This document shows positions 23,510 to 33,512 of a stretch of 64,000 nt of DNA, one piece after another. The notes beneath the pieces are model-generated. The model was not told the origin of the DNA. It did no database searches and saw only the letters and a list, made by a program, of their open reading frames with translations. The position numbers and the translations under genes were made by a program. Origin of the DNA: Brachypodium distachyon (taxonomy: Eukaryota > Streptophyta > Magnoliopsida > Poales > Poaceae); assembly GCF_000005505.3 (NCBI RefSeq), contig NC_016132.3, forward strand, positions 47,134,914 through 47,198,913, written 5' to 3'. Position 1 is the first letter of the stretch. Each line of letters starts with the position of its first letter.

Positions 23510-24676
23510 TCATTCAACGTAGGAGAAGAACTCGTTGTGGCCCTCGAGCTGATCCAGAGTGAACATCGTCGGCCATGGCGTGTAGCTCCCCATGAGCCGC
23601 ATGAATCCTTCGTCTTCTGCCGTCATGGCCCACGACTCGTCGTCACTCGTCAAGCCGGCCTGCTGTTGCTCTCCATCATCGGTCTGAAGCTTGTAGTCGT
23701 AGAGGTCGTTGTCCAGCAGGTTGAAGCTGTCCTCACCGTTTAGGTTGAACACCATGCTCGAGTTGCTCAGTAGTGGAATGTCAAAGTTGAACTCCTCATC
23801 GCTCGCCATGCTGTTGTCAAAATCGTTCTCTGGTTCGTCGGCCGGAAGCGTGGCGGCCTCCTCCGGATCAGTTGCTCCACCGAGAAATTCGTGAATCGAG
23901 CAAGTAAACCTGTCTATGTAGTCGTCGATGTTGATAGGGGCGATCTCGTCTTGGGAGCTGACGGCACCAAGCATGTCCTCCTCCAGCAAGCTCGCGAACG
24001 CGTTGCTGTCGCCGCCGTCAGATTCAGCCACGGCAGGGGTCAGGGAAGCAACCCGCGCACGTTTTGGGCTCGGCGGATCGGCGGCACACGGCGCCGGCCT
24101 CTTTGCTACCGGCATTGGCGGCTGATTCTTGGCGAGTTCTTGATGACGACGGAGATATGCGGCGGACTCTTGTTGAGCTTCGGGACGCGGCTTGGATGAA
24201 AGATGGATCTTGCAGAACACCATCTCCCCGTCGTCCACTATAGCGTCTGGCCGCAAGCACCGGTACTCCTCCATGACCCAGCTGGTGGACGCCTTGCCCT
24301 TCCTGAAGCAGAGGCTCCTCCTCTCGCCCACCTTCAGACCGGACTCATCGTTGACGTCCCTTGTCTTCTGGATGGTCCAGGTGCCGGCGCCGGCGACGCG
24401 CGCTGTCCTGGTGCGGCTCCCTTTCTGGCGTTTGGAGAGCGTGAAGAAGAAGCGGTCGCCGGTGCGCTCGGCCTTGGGCGCGGGGGCGAAGGCCGCGGCG
24501 AGGTCTTTGGGCTCGTGGTTGTAGATGTCGACGCGGTGGATGAGATGCTCGGCGCCACGGGGCAGCGGCTCGCCGGAGATGAGCCGCGGCAAGAAGTAGG
24601 TGACGGCCTCCACCGGGCTAGGGTTGAAGCTGCAGAGGTAGAAGACCTCGCCGAGCTCTGCCTCTGCCTCCTCCAT
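23510..24676 (-). CDS. divergent NAC-domain transcription factor, intronless, 388 aa
   Basis: One uninterrupted frame covers a whole NAC-type protein. All five NAC subdomains can be traced in order in roughly the first 160 residues: FNPSPVEAVTYFLPRLISG (A), YNHEPKDLA (B/C), RFFFTLSKRQKGSRTRTARV then GTWTIQK (C), VGERRSLCFRKGK with WVMEEYRC (D), and MVFCKIHLS (E). Several usual consensus residues differ. The opening is FYLCSFNPSP where LPPGFRFHPT is usual, and the GYWKATG motif reads GTWTIQK. It is therefore a distant member. The C-terminal half is acidic and Ser-rich with scattered aromatic residues, as expected for an activation region. A basic stretch (SPKRARV) at about residue 205 may be a nuclear signal. 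Most NAC genes have introns, so a single exon is somewhat unusual. Its targets cannot be told from sequence. Confidence 0.85.
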   Translation of the reverse strand: MEEAEAELGEVFYLCSFNPSPVEAVTYFLPRLISGEPLPRGAEHLIHRVDIYNHEPKDLAAAFAPAPKAERTGDRFFFTLSKRQKGSRTRTARVAGAGTWTIQKTRDVNDESGLKVGERRSLCFRKGKASTSWVMEEYRCLRPDAIVDDGEMVFCKIHLSSKPRPEAQQESAAYLRRHQELAKNQPPMPVAKRPAPCAADPPSPKRARVASLTPAVAESDGGDSNAFASLLEEDMLGAVSSQDEIAPINIDDYIDRFTCSIHEFLGGATDPEEAATLPADEPENDFDNSMASDEEFNFDIPLLSNSSMVFNLNGEDSFNLLDNDLYDYKLQTDDGEQQQAGLTSDDESWAMTAEDEGFMRLMGSYTPWPTMFTLDQLEGHNEFFSYVE

Positions 24677-24842
24677 TGGATCGGATGGGGTTGCTGGATG
24701 GGTTGATTTCTGGCTCCAATCGATGAACGCAAAGCACTGGGATCAAAGAAGACAGACAGCGGCGAAATGTTGGAGAGGTTTGGGGATGGGGGTGAAATTT
24801 GGAAGGAGAGGTTTCGGGATGGGGTGAGAAAAGTGACGGCGG

Positions 24843-24850
24843 AATTTAAA
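24843..24850 (-). promoter_or_regulatory. possible TATA-like box of the NAC gene
   Basis: TTTAAATT on the minus strand lies about 170 bases upstream of the NAC start codon, followed by a pyrimidine-rich leader. This is the only AT-rich box in an otherwise GC-rich stretch. The transcription start was not determined. Confidence 0.3.
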
Positions 24851-26072
24851 CCGGAGCGATCGATTCCAAACTGGCCTAGTATTTCCTTTCGCGTACGAAT
24901 TTAATGATCCACGCGTGTTGTTGCCTTTCCTAAATTCCTACAACGAACTCGGGAGTAGTACAACTCAACGACTTGAGAGTTGAGACCGAAGCGTGCGCGA
25001 CGAGTAATTCTAAATCTTTCCTAAATCTGAGTTGCCTGAGAATTTCCTAAATCACAGCCGCGTGAGATTCATTCGACCGTTTCTTTTTCTGGGAGATTCG
25101 AGCGTTATTTTTTAGAGGATCGAGCGTGTGCAAAGGCAGCCCGTGGGCTTTCTTCCTTTTCTTTTATTTATGTTGCCGGCCCACTTCTCCTGGCCCAATT
25201 GTGTTCTGTTTTTGGTAGGTGTGTCTTTGCTCCGTGTTGATCGTAGTCGTAGCCTTCTCAACCTCGAGTATTTGTGCTGGTCGGACCTAGAGCAGCTGAG
25301 CAAGGGGTCTTCCGGTGGTCAGCTTTGTGTTCCATGGGCTTCTTGTCCTTCTTTTCTGCTGATTTTATATCCAACTCATCTCCGCCTGGATTCAATTGTT
25401 AATGTAGAAATTCATTGGCTTCATTTTGCTTCGATGAAAAGAAAAGGCCACACTAAGCCACAGGAAAATAAAAAAAATCGAAAAGGAGAATAACCCGCAG
25501 ACACAATCGGCGTCTAATATTGTTGACTGAGAAAATACTAGCACAATACCCTTGCGTTACTGCGGAATAAAACAATATATGTTTAAAGATAATATTGTAA
25601 CACCATGCATTATGGTAGATCATATAATCCACATTCGTTTCCATGTGAATGATTTACGCCAAGTCAACATGTGTCGGAAAATGAAGTTATGTTGTCCAAA
25701 GGTACATACAAACCAACTTAAAAAGATTAAGCAAAAGAAAACAATAGCAATACATTTCATTTAGAATGCAAAATGGTTTAAATGGCCTTTAAAACAAGCA
25801 ATTTGGAGGGCATGATAACAAGGGCAACGTGTACACCAGGCACGGATCCAGGTCAAAAGATGACTGCGGGCACTCTTAAGAATATGAAACCAAAGATAGA
25901 TAATTTCAGGAAAAGTGAAGACCTTTTAATAGACAAAGTGGGAGCGTTAAAGGTGAAATATTGCATTCTTTAGTACAAACATGAGAATTGACTGGGGGCT
26001 GCCCCTCACTCACTATGCTTTGAATCCGCCACCTGATGTACACACATCTTCTGAAAAACATGTGGTGTAGAG
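24851..26072. other. intergenic, nothing recognised
   Basis: Short frames only (25128-25493 plus and others), with no domain. The sequence becomes AT-rich after about 25500. Confidence 0.45.
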
Positions 26073-26363
26073 TATATCTGGGCATGGGTGGCCCCGCCCG
26101 AAGCCCGACGTCCTGGGCCAGGCTCGGGCCTCATTTTCCAATCCCAAGCCTGGCCCGAAAGTCCAAGATGAGTAAAAAGGGATAATTTTTAAGAAAAATA
26201 GGTATAAAAAATTATTTATTTATTCTGAAAATAATTATTTTAATGCTTAAATGGCCTATTTTCAGGGTTTCGGGCCGGGCCGGGCTCGGGCTTCAGGTTT
26301 GATTGTCAGGCTTTTATGAAGCCCGGCCCGAACCGGTTCGGGCCCGAGGTTTGCCCAGGTACG
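26073..26363. mobile_element. hAT-like non-autonomous element with 8-bp target duplication
   Basis: The element is flanked by GTGTAGAG at 26065-26072 and GTGTAGAG at 26364-26371. The ends share CTGGGCA as a short inverted repeat, and both sides are packed with GGCCCG/CGGGCC palindromic blocks that fold back on each other. The centre is AT-rich. An 8-bp duplication fits the hAT superfamily. No transposase is present. Confidence 0.7.
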
Positions 26364-26716
26364 GTGTAGAGATCACAACGACACTCGATGGTAGATCGTG
26401 TAAACATAACTACGAAGGTGACCCCACACATATTTATGGAGTACATGTGTTAGCGTGGGGAATTTAATAAATCATTAGTTCCATGTTTAAAACTACGGTA
26501 AAACTATATAGCCAAAATAAACTAGCGGAAAACTTCGAGTAACTTATGGTCTTTTAAAGTATCTCGGGCATGTTTAAGTACAGAAGATTCGTAGTTTTAT
26601 TGCTTACCTTTTATTTCTTTGGTCAACAATTGTCATTGGTTGTTTTGTCTCTTTTTTTTAACCAGAGTCGATATGCTCTATGCCTGTATGAATTGTGTGC
26701 TCTTCCTGCTTGCACC

Positions 26717-27674
26717 CCTAGTTTTTAAGACTGGACCGGTGACCGAACCTGCGAGGCTTTCGGTTCAGGTTTTTCGGTCGAACCGCCGGTTCACCCGGTT
26801 GAACCTGTTTGGTTTTATATATAAAATAATATATATTTTTTTAACAAATGGGCTGAGTCATGGTGGTTTGCTTGCACCTGAGGCCCATGGCTTGCTTCGC
26901 GGGCCATCTTCTTGGAACCAAAAAGGGAAACGAAGAATGCCTATGGGCTTTGTCGGTTTGGCCCAAGAAAACAGATCGACACTTCTTCTGGCAAAAAAAC
27001 AACGGATCGAAGATCGAACTGATCTATCGTCTTCCTGAGTGCTCGATCCGCCATGGAAGCTCGTCGGAGCTCCGGATAGGAGGCAGCCCGGACGCCTTCA
27101 TCCCGCTACCTGCCTCCCTCCCCGCACGGACGTCTTCTTCCCCCGTTCCCCGCTGCCCCGCAGATCGGAGCTCGAGCGGCGGGCGGCTCTGGTTCTGGTG
27201 GCGGCGTAGGGGGCGCCCTTTCCGGCTGTTCGTGCTCGTCGGAGAAGGCCTCGGCGCGGCCCGTGGGTCCGTGCCGATGCGGACGGGGAGGCCGGCGAGG
27301 AAGTAGAGCGGCGGGGCGGCGCTGGTGGCGGTTTGGCGGAGAGGCGCGGAGCGGCGGGGCGTCACTGGGAGGCGGTCGCGGCCAGGGATCAGACGGGGGA
27401 CGGCAAGGCGCGGGATCGAGCTCGAGCGGCGGGCGGCTGGCGGCGGCTCGGAGGCGGCGCGACGAGGGAGACGAGAGATTTTTGGAACGGGAGCTGAACC
27501 GGGCGGTTCGAGCCAAACCGCCCGGTTCACCTGTTTTCACCTAAACCGCCCAGTTCATCCGGTTTTCCCGGTCCACTTGCCCGACCGGTCCAGTGCGCTA
27601 GGAAGACCGCAGTGAGCTCCGGTTCCGATTTTTCCCGGTCGGACCGCCGGTCCGGTCCGGTTTTCAAAACTAGG
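26717..27674. mobile_element. hAT-like non-autonomous element, 958 bp, with GC-rich cargo
   Basis: It is flanked by CTTGCACC at 26709-26716 and again at 27675-27682. The termini mirror each other: CCTAGTTTTTAAGACTGG on the left against the complement of CCGGTTTTCAAAACTAGG on the right. Further CCGGTTCA and GAACCGCC blocks follow inside. The middle (about 27040-27480) is strongly GC-rich and has several overlapping open frames without a domain, possibly captured gene DNA. A third CTTGCACC lies inside at 26871-26878, so the flanking match alone is not proof. The matching termini are the stronger evidence. Confidence 0.7.
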
Positions 27675-27889
27675 CTTGCACCTAGGTGCACCGGTCCCAA
27701 GTCCGGTCAGAAAGAGAGAAAACGGAAGAAAAAATAAAAATAGATTGAGGAAATATATCATGATTAGCAGTTTAGCACGTCATCGGTAGAGTGCATGTCG
27801 GACTCCTTCGGGTCGAACGGACCGCTCGGCTGGTTATGCATATGTGTTGGAGTTACCGGTTTCTAAATATCAAAAGATCCAAGAGTCCG

Positions 27890-28200
27890 TTTGGTAACCA
27901 TCGTTTCGTTTCATTTGGTAGAAGTGAAATAAAATCCAGTTTTTGATAGGATTTCGGTTGATCGAATTTGAATTACTTATTCAAAAATCATTTTTGTATA
28001 GCACATGGATTTGGAGAGTAAAAGACAATTCCCAAGAAATGATGACTTTTGGAAAGAAATTGGAGTTAGTTATAGTGCAATTTTATGTAATTTGAGATTG
28101 AATTCCCGTGGCCAATTTCGTGGCAACCAAACAAATTCGTTTCTAAAATTCAAAATGAATTCCTGAATTTTAGACCCAAATGATGCGTGCCAAACGAGCT
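27890..28200. repeat. possible MITE
   Basis: AGAGTCCGTTTGGTAACC at the left and GCGTGCCAAACGAGCTATAA at the right form a weak inverted repeat. Such GTTTGGT termini are common in grass Tourist-like elements. The boundaries are approximate and no clean target duplication was found. Confidence 0.3.
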
Positions 28201-29857
28201 ATAAGTTTGCAAAAATCTTACTTTAAAATCTAGTTTCAATCGGTTAGGTATTTTAGCCCGTGTTGACAAACGTTGGCTTCTTGTCATCATGTTTGATTAT
28301 ACATCCGGTAAAATGCAAACGATTTAGTCGATGAATGGACATGCATGCGGCTGTAACGCTGAACCAAATACAGTCTTAGCAGTAGCAGCTGGACTGCTGG
28401 AGCACTAGGATCCGAGGAGCAGAATCAGTCGCATAGACAGCAACAAGCAACGTGAATGATCCGTGCTAGACGACAGGGGACATGTGAGCGAGCCATGGGG
28501 GTGATGCCGACTGATTGATGTACGGGCAGGCCTGGTAGTAGATCCATTGACGGGTGCTTTCTGCTTTCTCCGGGACAAACTGGCCGGTCAAAGGAGTTTA
28601 TCCTCGTGACCTGGTCGTCCCACGCCGATCACTCACCCCACGATGCGATGCCAAATCTCCTGTTTGCTGGATCAACGGGCGGAACCCCCCTCCGATAGGA
28701 CTTCCCCCTGCCGATTTCCCTATCCAAATCCGCAGCAGGAAAATGTTGTTGCGGAGGCATGCTGGTTCGGCGCCCGGCGCACTTGGATCCCTGCATCCTG
28801 TGCGCGTGGTGTGTCATGTGGCCTTCCGGATGGTTAAAAACCAACCAAGACATGGCGATCGATGTTCCTTGCTCCGTTTCGCCTGTTGCTTTAAGCAAAG
28901 ATTGCAGAGTTTGGATGTTTTCGTTCTTCTTTCAATTCAGTACTCGAGTTGTAAAGGTGTGTAAGTTTACTTTTGCTCAAGTTGTACTATCGATTAAAGT
29001 TTAGGAGACACTCCAAGATGAGTGCATAAGGTCCACACGCTGATGAAATACGGTGGCTAAAGAGGAATACCTTAACGAGTCCCTTTTTCTATATACTCTT
29101 ACCATTTCAAAATACAACGTGTATAGATTTTTTTAGGAAAATTCACAATACACCTCATTTTCTCTTGGTATCCGCATCCGGCCGCAAATGAGAACTGTCT
29201 TAGTCCAAATACACAAATCTATATGAGATGTATTTTGCAACAGATAAAGTCTTCCTATAAATGAAGTTTACGACGTTACTCCTTTACACCTCCCACCCCG
29301 AAACTCCAAAAGGAACCAACCACGTCACGTCGTCACGTTCTCTTTTTGAACGCAGCCGAGAGTTCTCGTCGTCAAACCATCTCTGTCTAAATACTGCTAC
29401 TAGCACCGTTTGCAACACTGAATCGTGGGCATGCTTAAGTTGGCTTTAAAGCCTTTAAGCTTAGTAAACTACTCCTAATCTAAAGAATGTTGATGGTCTC
29501 CAACCACATGCCAGCACATGGAGAAATATATAAATTTCAGTATTTGTATGACCGCAGCATTGGCCATGACGGCAGGCAGCCTCAGCCGATCCGCCACATT
29601 CCTGTCCGGGTGAGGCCAACCGCTTGGCTCCTCTCGCTAAATCTAAAGCTCCCAGCTAAATCGGACACCCGAAATTAATCACACTGGCTGGCTGGCTGGA
29701 GAGGAAAAGTAGTGAGCTCCCACCTCCCTCCCTGCATCTCTGCTCCCACCACCACCACCAAACCCTCCGATCCAAACCCTCCTCCCTCCCTCGCATGCCG
29801 CCGCGGCCCCCGAGGCGGCGGCGCTGCTGACTCCTCCTACTCCTCCGCGGAGACGAC
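28201..29857. other. intergenic and promoter region of the ABHD17-type gene
   Basis: Frames at 28554-28964 and nearby overlap on both strands and have no domain. The last 150-200 bases are pyrimidine-rich (CTCCCTCC and CCACCACC runs) and probably hold the 5' untranslated region of the hydrolase gene that starts at 29858. No convincing TATA box was seen. Confidence 0.45.
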
Positions 29858-32785
29858 ATGGGCGGGGTGACGTCCACCATCGCCGCGCGCTTCGCCTTCT
29901 TCCCACCCACGCCGCCGTCCTACACCGTCGTCGCCGACGCCGCCACCGGCCGCCTCCTAATCCCCGAGATCTCTCGGGCCCCCGCGCGCCGCCGTAGGCG
30001 GGATGGCGGCGGGGACTCCTCGTCCGGCGCCGCCCAGGAGGAGGACGGCACGGAGGTGGTGCGTCTCCGCACGCGCCGCGGGAACGAGATCGTGGGGGTG
30101 TACGTGCGCAACGCGCGGGCCTCCGCCACGCTGCTCTACTCCCACGGCAACGCCGCGGACCTCGGGCAGATGTACGGACTCTTCGTCGAGCTCAGCCGTC
30201 GGCTCCGCGTCAACATCTTCGGGTAATGCTCGCTTCAGCTCGCTCGCCTGTTGTTAGGACTACTTTTCTACTTCTCTATAAGTTGAGTTTACCTGGGTTA
30301 GAGAGTTCCCATTGGGGGAAACTTCCGGGAGAAGTTCGGGAAAGGTGCGTGCACTTACAGGGTGTTTGATATGAGTTTGCATTTATTATCTTATGTTTAT
30401 TTTTTAGGGGATATCGGTATCTTTTGTGTGCTTATTTCCTGATTGATTCCTGCAATTATGCAAAAGGGATGGCGTTTTCTCGAAAATTGTCTGGTAGTGG
30501 CGACTGGCGAGAGATGTTTGGGTCATACACAAGTGGTTATCGTATTTAATTTGTGTGCCTTTCTTCTTCGTTAAAGGAAAGTACCCAGTGGCTCCTAGTC
30601 CTAGTTATTCCCATTTTTTTAGGTGCGGATGGAATTCACCTGTATCTACTGGCACTTAAGCTGCCACGTCTCCTCTGAGCACTGCATAATTCGCCCAGCC
30701 ATGAAAAATGAAGCATCTCTGCAGTGCTGCCCGACACCCTCAATGTCTAATGGAATTTTGCTTCAGATTAAGAATTCCAGCTATCCCTTGTTAGTCATAT
30801 AAGGGCATGTACAATGGGGTGACGTCAGCCTTCTCTTAGCGATGCCACATAAGATAAAATCTGATGTGGAAGAGAGAGAAACGAAGAAAAGGCACAAGCC
30901 TTCTCTTAATTAAGAGATGATCTCTTCACAAGAATGATAAGGCAAAGATAAGGCAAATTTACCATTGTACTAGATTTCACCTTTTCTTAGCATTTATTAG
31001 TTAATTTTATTCATCTAAACATTAATTCTAAGATAGAACACTAAGAGATAACCCATTGTACAACATGTTTTGTTGTCTTTTCTAATTGACGTGGAATGCC
31101 TAAGATAAGACAGTCTTATCAACCATTGTACATGCCCTAAGGCCAGAATGGGCTTCCTTTTTCAAAAAAAAATTCTCAGAATGGACTATAGTACTGTATC
31201 CAACATTGTGGTGTAGCAAAGAAGGTAATGTATTTTATGGAGGTAGCTTGAATCTGACACGAGACACTTTTTGAATGATGAAGAGATGGCATGTTGTATT
31301 TCGAGGCATAATTGTTGGGTTTGTCTAGTGGATCACCTATATACCTAATGATTGGAGTTATGCAGAGAGACGTGCATCATATTTGTGGGATCTCACACGC
31401 TAGTATAATATTTGGAGCAATATTTGACCCCCCTCAAATGCTAAATGGGTTCCCATTTATGCTTGTGCTTGATTTACGCTCAAAGTTAGTACCCTAGAGC
31501 AAAAAATACAGTTAATTTCCACGAAATCATTTCCCCTGACATCCAATTTAATGTACCTAATATGTGTCGCAGGTATGATTATGCTGGTTATGGAAGGTCT
31601 ACAGGGAAAGTATGTTTATGCTAGTTGCTTCATCTTTAACTTAAGTAGCAGAGCTAATCTTCTACATATCTTAATGGACAATTTATTCTTCCATTGAACA
31701 GCCCACTGAGTATAATACATATGCAGACATTGAAGCAGCATATAACTGCCTCAAGGAAAAATATGGTGTGGCAGATGAGGATATAATCCTATATGGTCAG
31801 TCTGTTGGAAGTGGCCCAACCATTGATCTCGCTTCACAGTTGCCGAACTTGCGAGCTGTAGTTTTGCACAGTCCCATTTTATCGGGACTAAGAGTGCTAT
31901 ATCCAGTTAAAAAGACATTTTGGTTTGACATTTACAAGGTAAATTTGACTTATCCCCCTGTCCGTAGCGTTGTTTATTGTTTGTAAGGTCTGATATATTT
32001 TCCCTCCATTTTGTAGAATGTGGACAAAATCGGCTTGGTAAATTGTCCAGTTCTTGTCATTCATGTAAGTTCTGTTATTTACTCTCTTTTTCTTCCATTT
32101 TCAGTAGTTTCCAGTTCTTGCATTGGGCCCATGGTGGGATTAGCTTTGGATTTGAAATACCAGTACATTGACAAGCTGAACATAGATGATTCATTTGTAA
32201 ACCCTTGTAAAGTCAAGTGTGTAAAAATTTAAACAAAAATGAAGCAAATGAACAATCAGATGTCAAAGTTACAGAGGTGGAATAAGTCTTGTCCTGTTTT
32301 AGAGTGTTAACTATCATGTCAGTTTCTGTCTGAGAATTTTGGTGCTCCAGTTGTCATGACTGAAATAATTCTGATTCCTATACCAGGGTACATCAGACGA
32401 TGTTGTTGATTGCTCCCATGGGAAACAGCTATGGGAGCTTTGCAAGGTGAAACATTCACCTTTGTGGCTAAGTGGTGGTGGGCACTGCAATCTCGAATTG
32501 TATCCTGACTACATCAGACACTTGAAGAAATTTGTGTCGAGCCTTGGCAAGAAATCAGCAAAACATGACCTAAAAGAGGCATCTGCAAAGGATGACAGTT
32601 CTAGTAAAGATGCAGAGCCTGCATCTTCTGACAAGCCTCGAGAGGTTGCGAAGTGCCGACAGATCTCGCGGAAGAGCTTAGATAGTCGAGTCGGGAAATC
32701 CAAAACAGTGGATGTTCCTGAAAAGCCACGGATGAGCTCAGATGATGTTGACAAATTCAGGAGGAGAAGATGCTTGGTTTGGTGA
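29858..32785 (+). CDS. ABHD17-type alpha/beta hydrolase, probable protein depalmitoylase (361 aa)
   Basis: Five exons, 29858-30222, 31573-31609, 31702-31938, 32017-32064 and 32387-32785, join in frame to 362 codons with GT-AG introns. The fold is clear: [10 protein letters not shown] (oxyanion region), [11 protein letters not shown], the nucleophile elbow GQSVGSG (Ser168), the acid in GTSDDVVD (Asp233) and the base in SGGGHCN (His262). This layout is that of ABHD17 proteins, which in animals remove palmitate from membrane proteins. Plant members are less well studied. The N-terminus MGGVTS fits the myristoylation pattern (Gly2, Ser6). The last four residues, CLVW, resemble a prenylation-type CaaX box. 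Both suggest membrane anchoring but are untested. A charged Lys/Ser-rich tail of about 85 residues precedes the end. Intron 1 carries a MITE. The start is chosen for the conserved MGG opening. Confidence 0.92.
30803..31137. mobile_element. Tourist-like MITE in ABHD17-type gene intron 1
   Basis: Flanked by TAA at 30800-30802 and TAA at 31138-31140. The 15-bp termini GGGCATGTACAATGG and CCATTGTACATGCCC are perfect inverted repeats. The size is 335 bp. Termini and 3-bp TAA duplication fit the PIF/Harbinger Tourist group. Confidence 0.93.
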
Positions 32786-33512
32786 TGTATGATATGGCAC
32801 AATTATGGTGTAGTATTGAATACCATAGCATGAGAATCAAGCATACATTGTAGTATTGTACAGCGAGGAACAGCATGAGCAGTTCCCGCATTCGAGGGAT
32901 AAGAGCTGTTTTAATACGGGAAAGAGAATCAAGAAGCTGCTGAATAAGCTGTCATCTATCAAAGAGGTACGTCTTAACATGGTTACTTTATCGGTTATAG
33001 ACGCGTGCGCAACCGACCTGTTTTGCAACACCAGTGGCAGCATCATTTCCATCATGTAGAAGTGTACCATTATTGTCTGTAATCATGAGTGACGAAAGCA
33101 GAACATTTGCTGCCACTTTGCGTAGTCTAAAGTATTGGCGCAATCACAAGTGACATGTTCTAGTCTGGATATGCCAATATAAGTGTTCATATGTTACTTT
33201 CGTCTATGTTCTACACCTCTCTTGTTGAGTGTACAGAGAATCTGAATCATCTGACTGGTGGAACTGCATATTAGCAAGAAATGCAAGATCATATCTCTAA
33301 AAATCTATATATTCAAATGTATCATCAACACGCCACTCATGGACACTGCCTCTGCTCTGGTAGCCAACAAACATATATTTACATCACCTGGAAGGGAAAA
33401 AGAAATGTCGGGCCGCTCATACACGGCAAATCAAGCAGCTCTCAGTAGTAAGCATACTACAAACATGAAATAAAAATTGGCTGCAAACACTGATCTAATC
33501 TGCTCGGCTGCG
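32786..33512. other. 3' flanks of two convergent genes
   Basis: The hydrolase gene (plus) ends at 32785 and the receptor kinase (minus) ends at 33513. The about 730 bases between them should hold both 3' untranslated regions. No further gene was seen. Confidence 0.5.

Noticed and set aside
24203..24706. 167-residue frame antisense to the NAC gene
   Set aside because: Mirror of NAC domain codons. No independent support.
29858..30257. Alternative frames over the first hydrolase exon
   Set aside because: Only the MGGVTS frame contains the SHGNAADLG motif and joins the next exon in phase.
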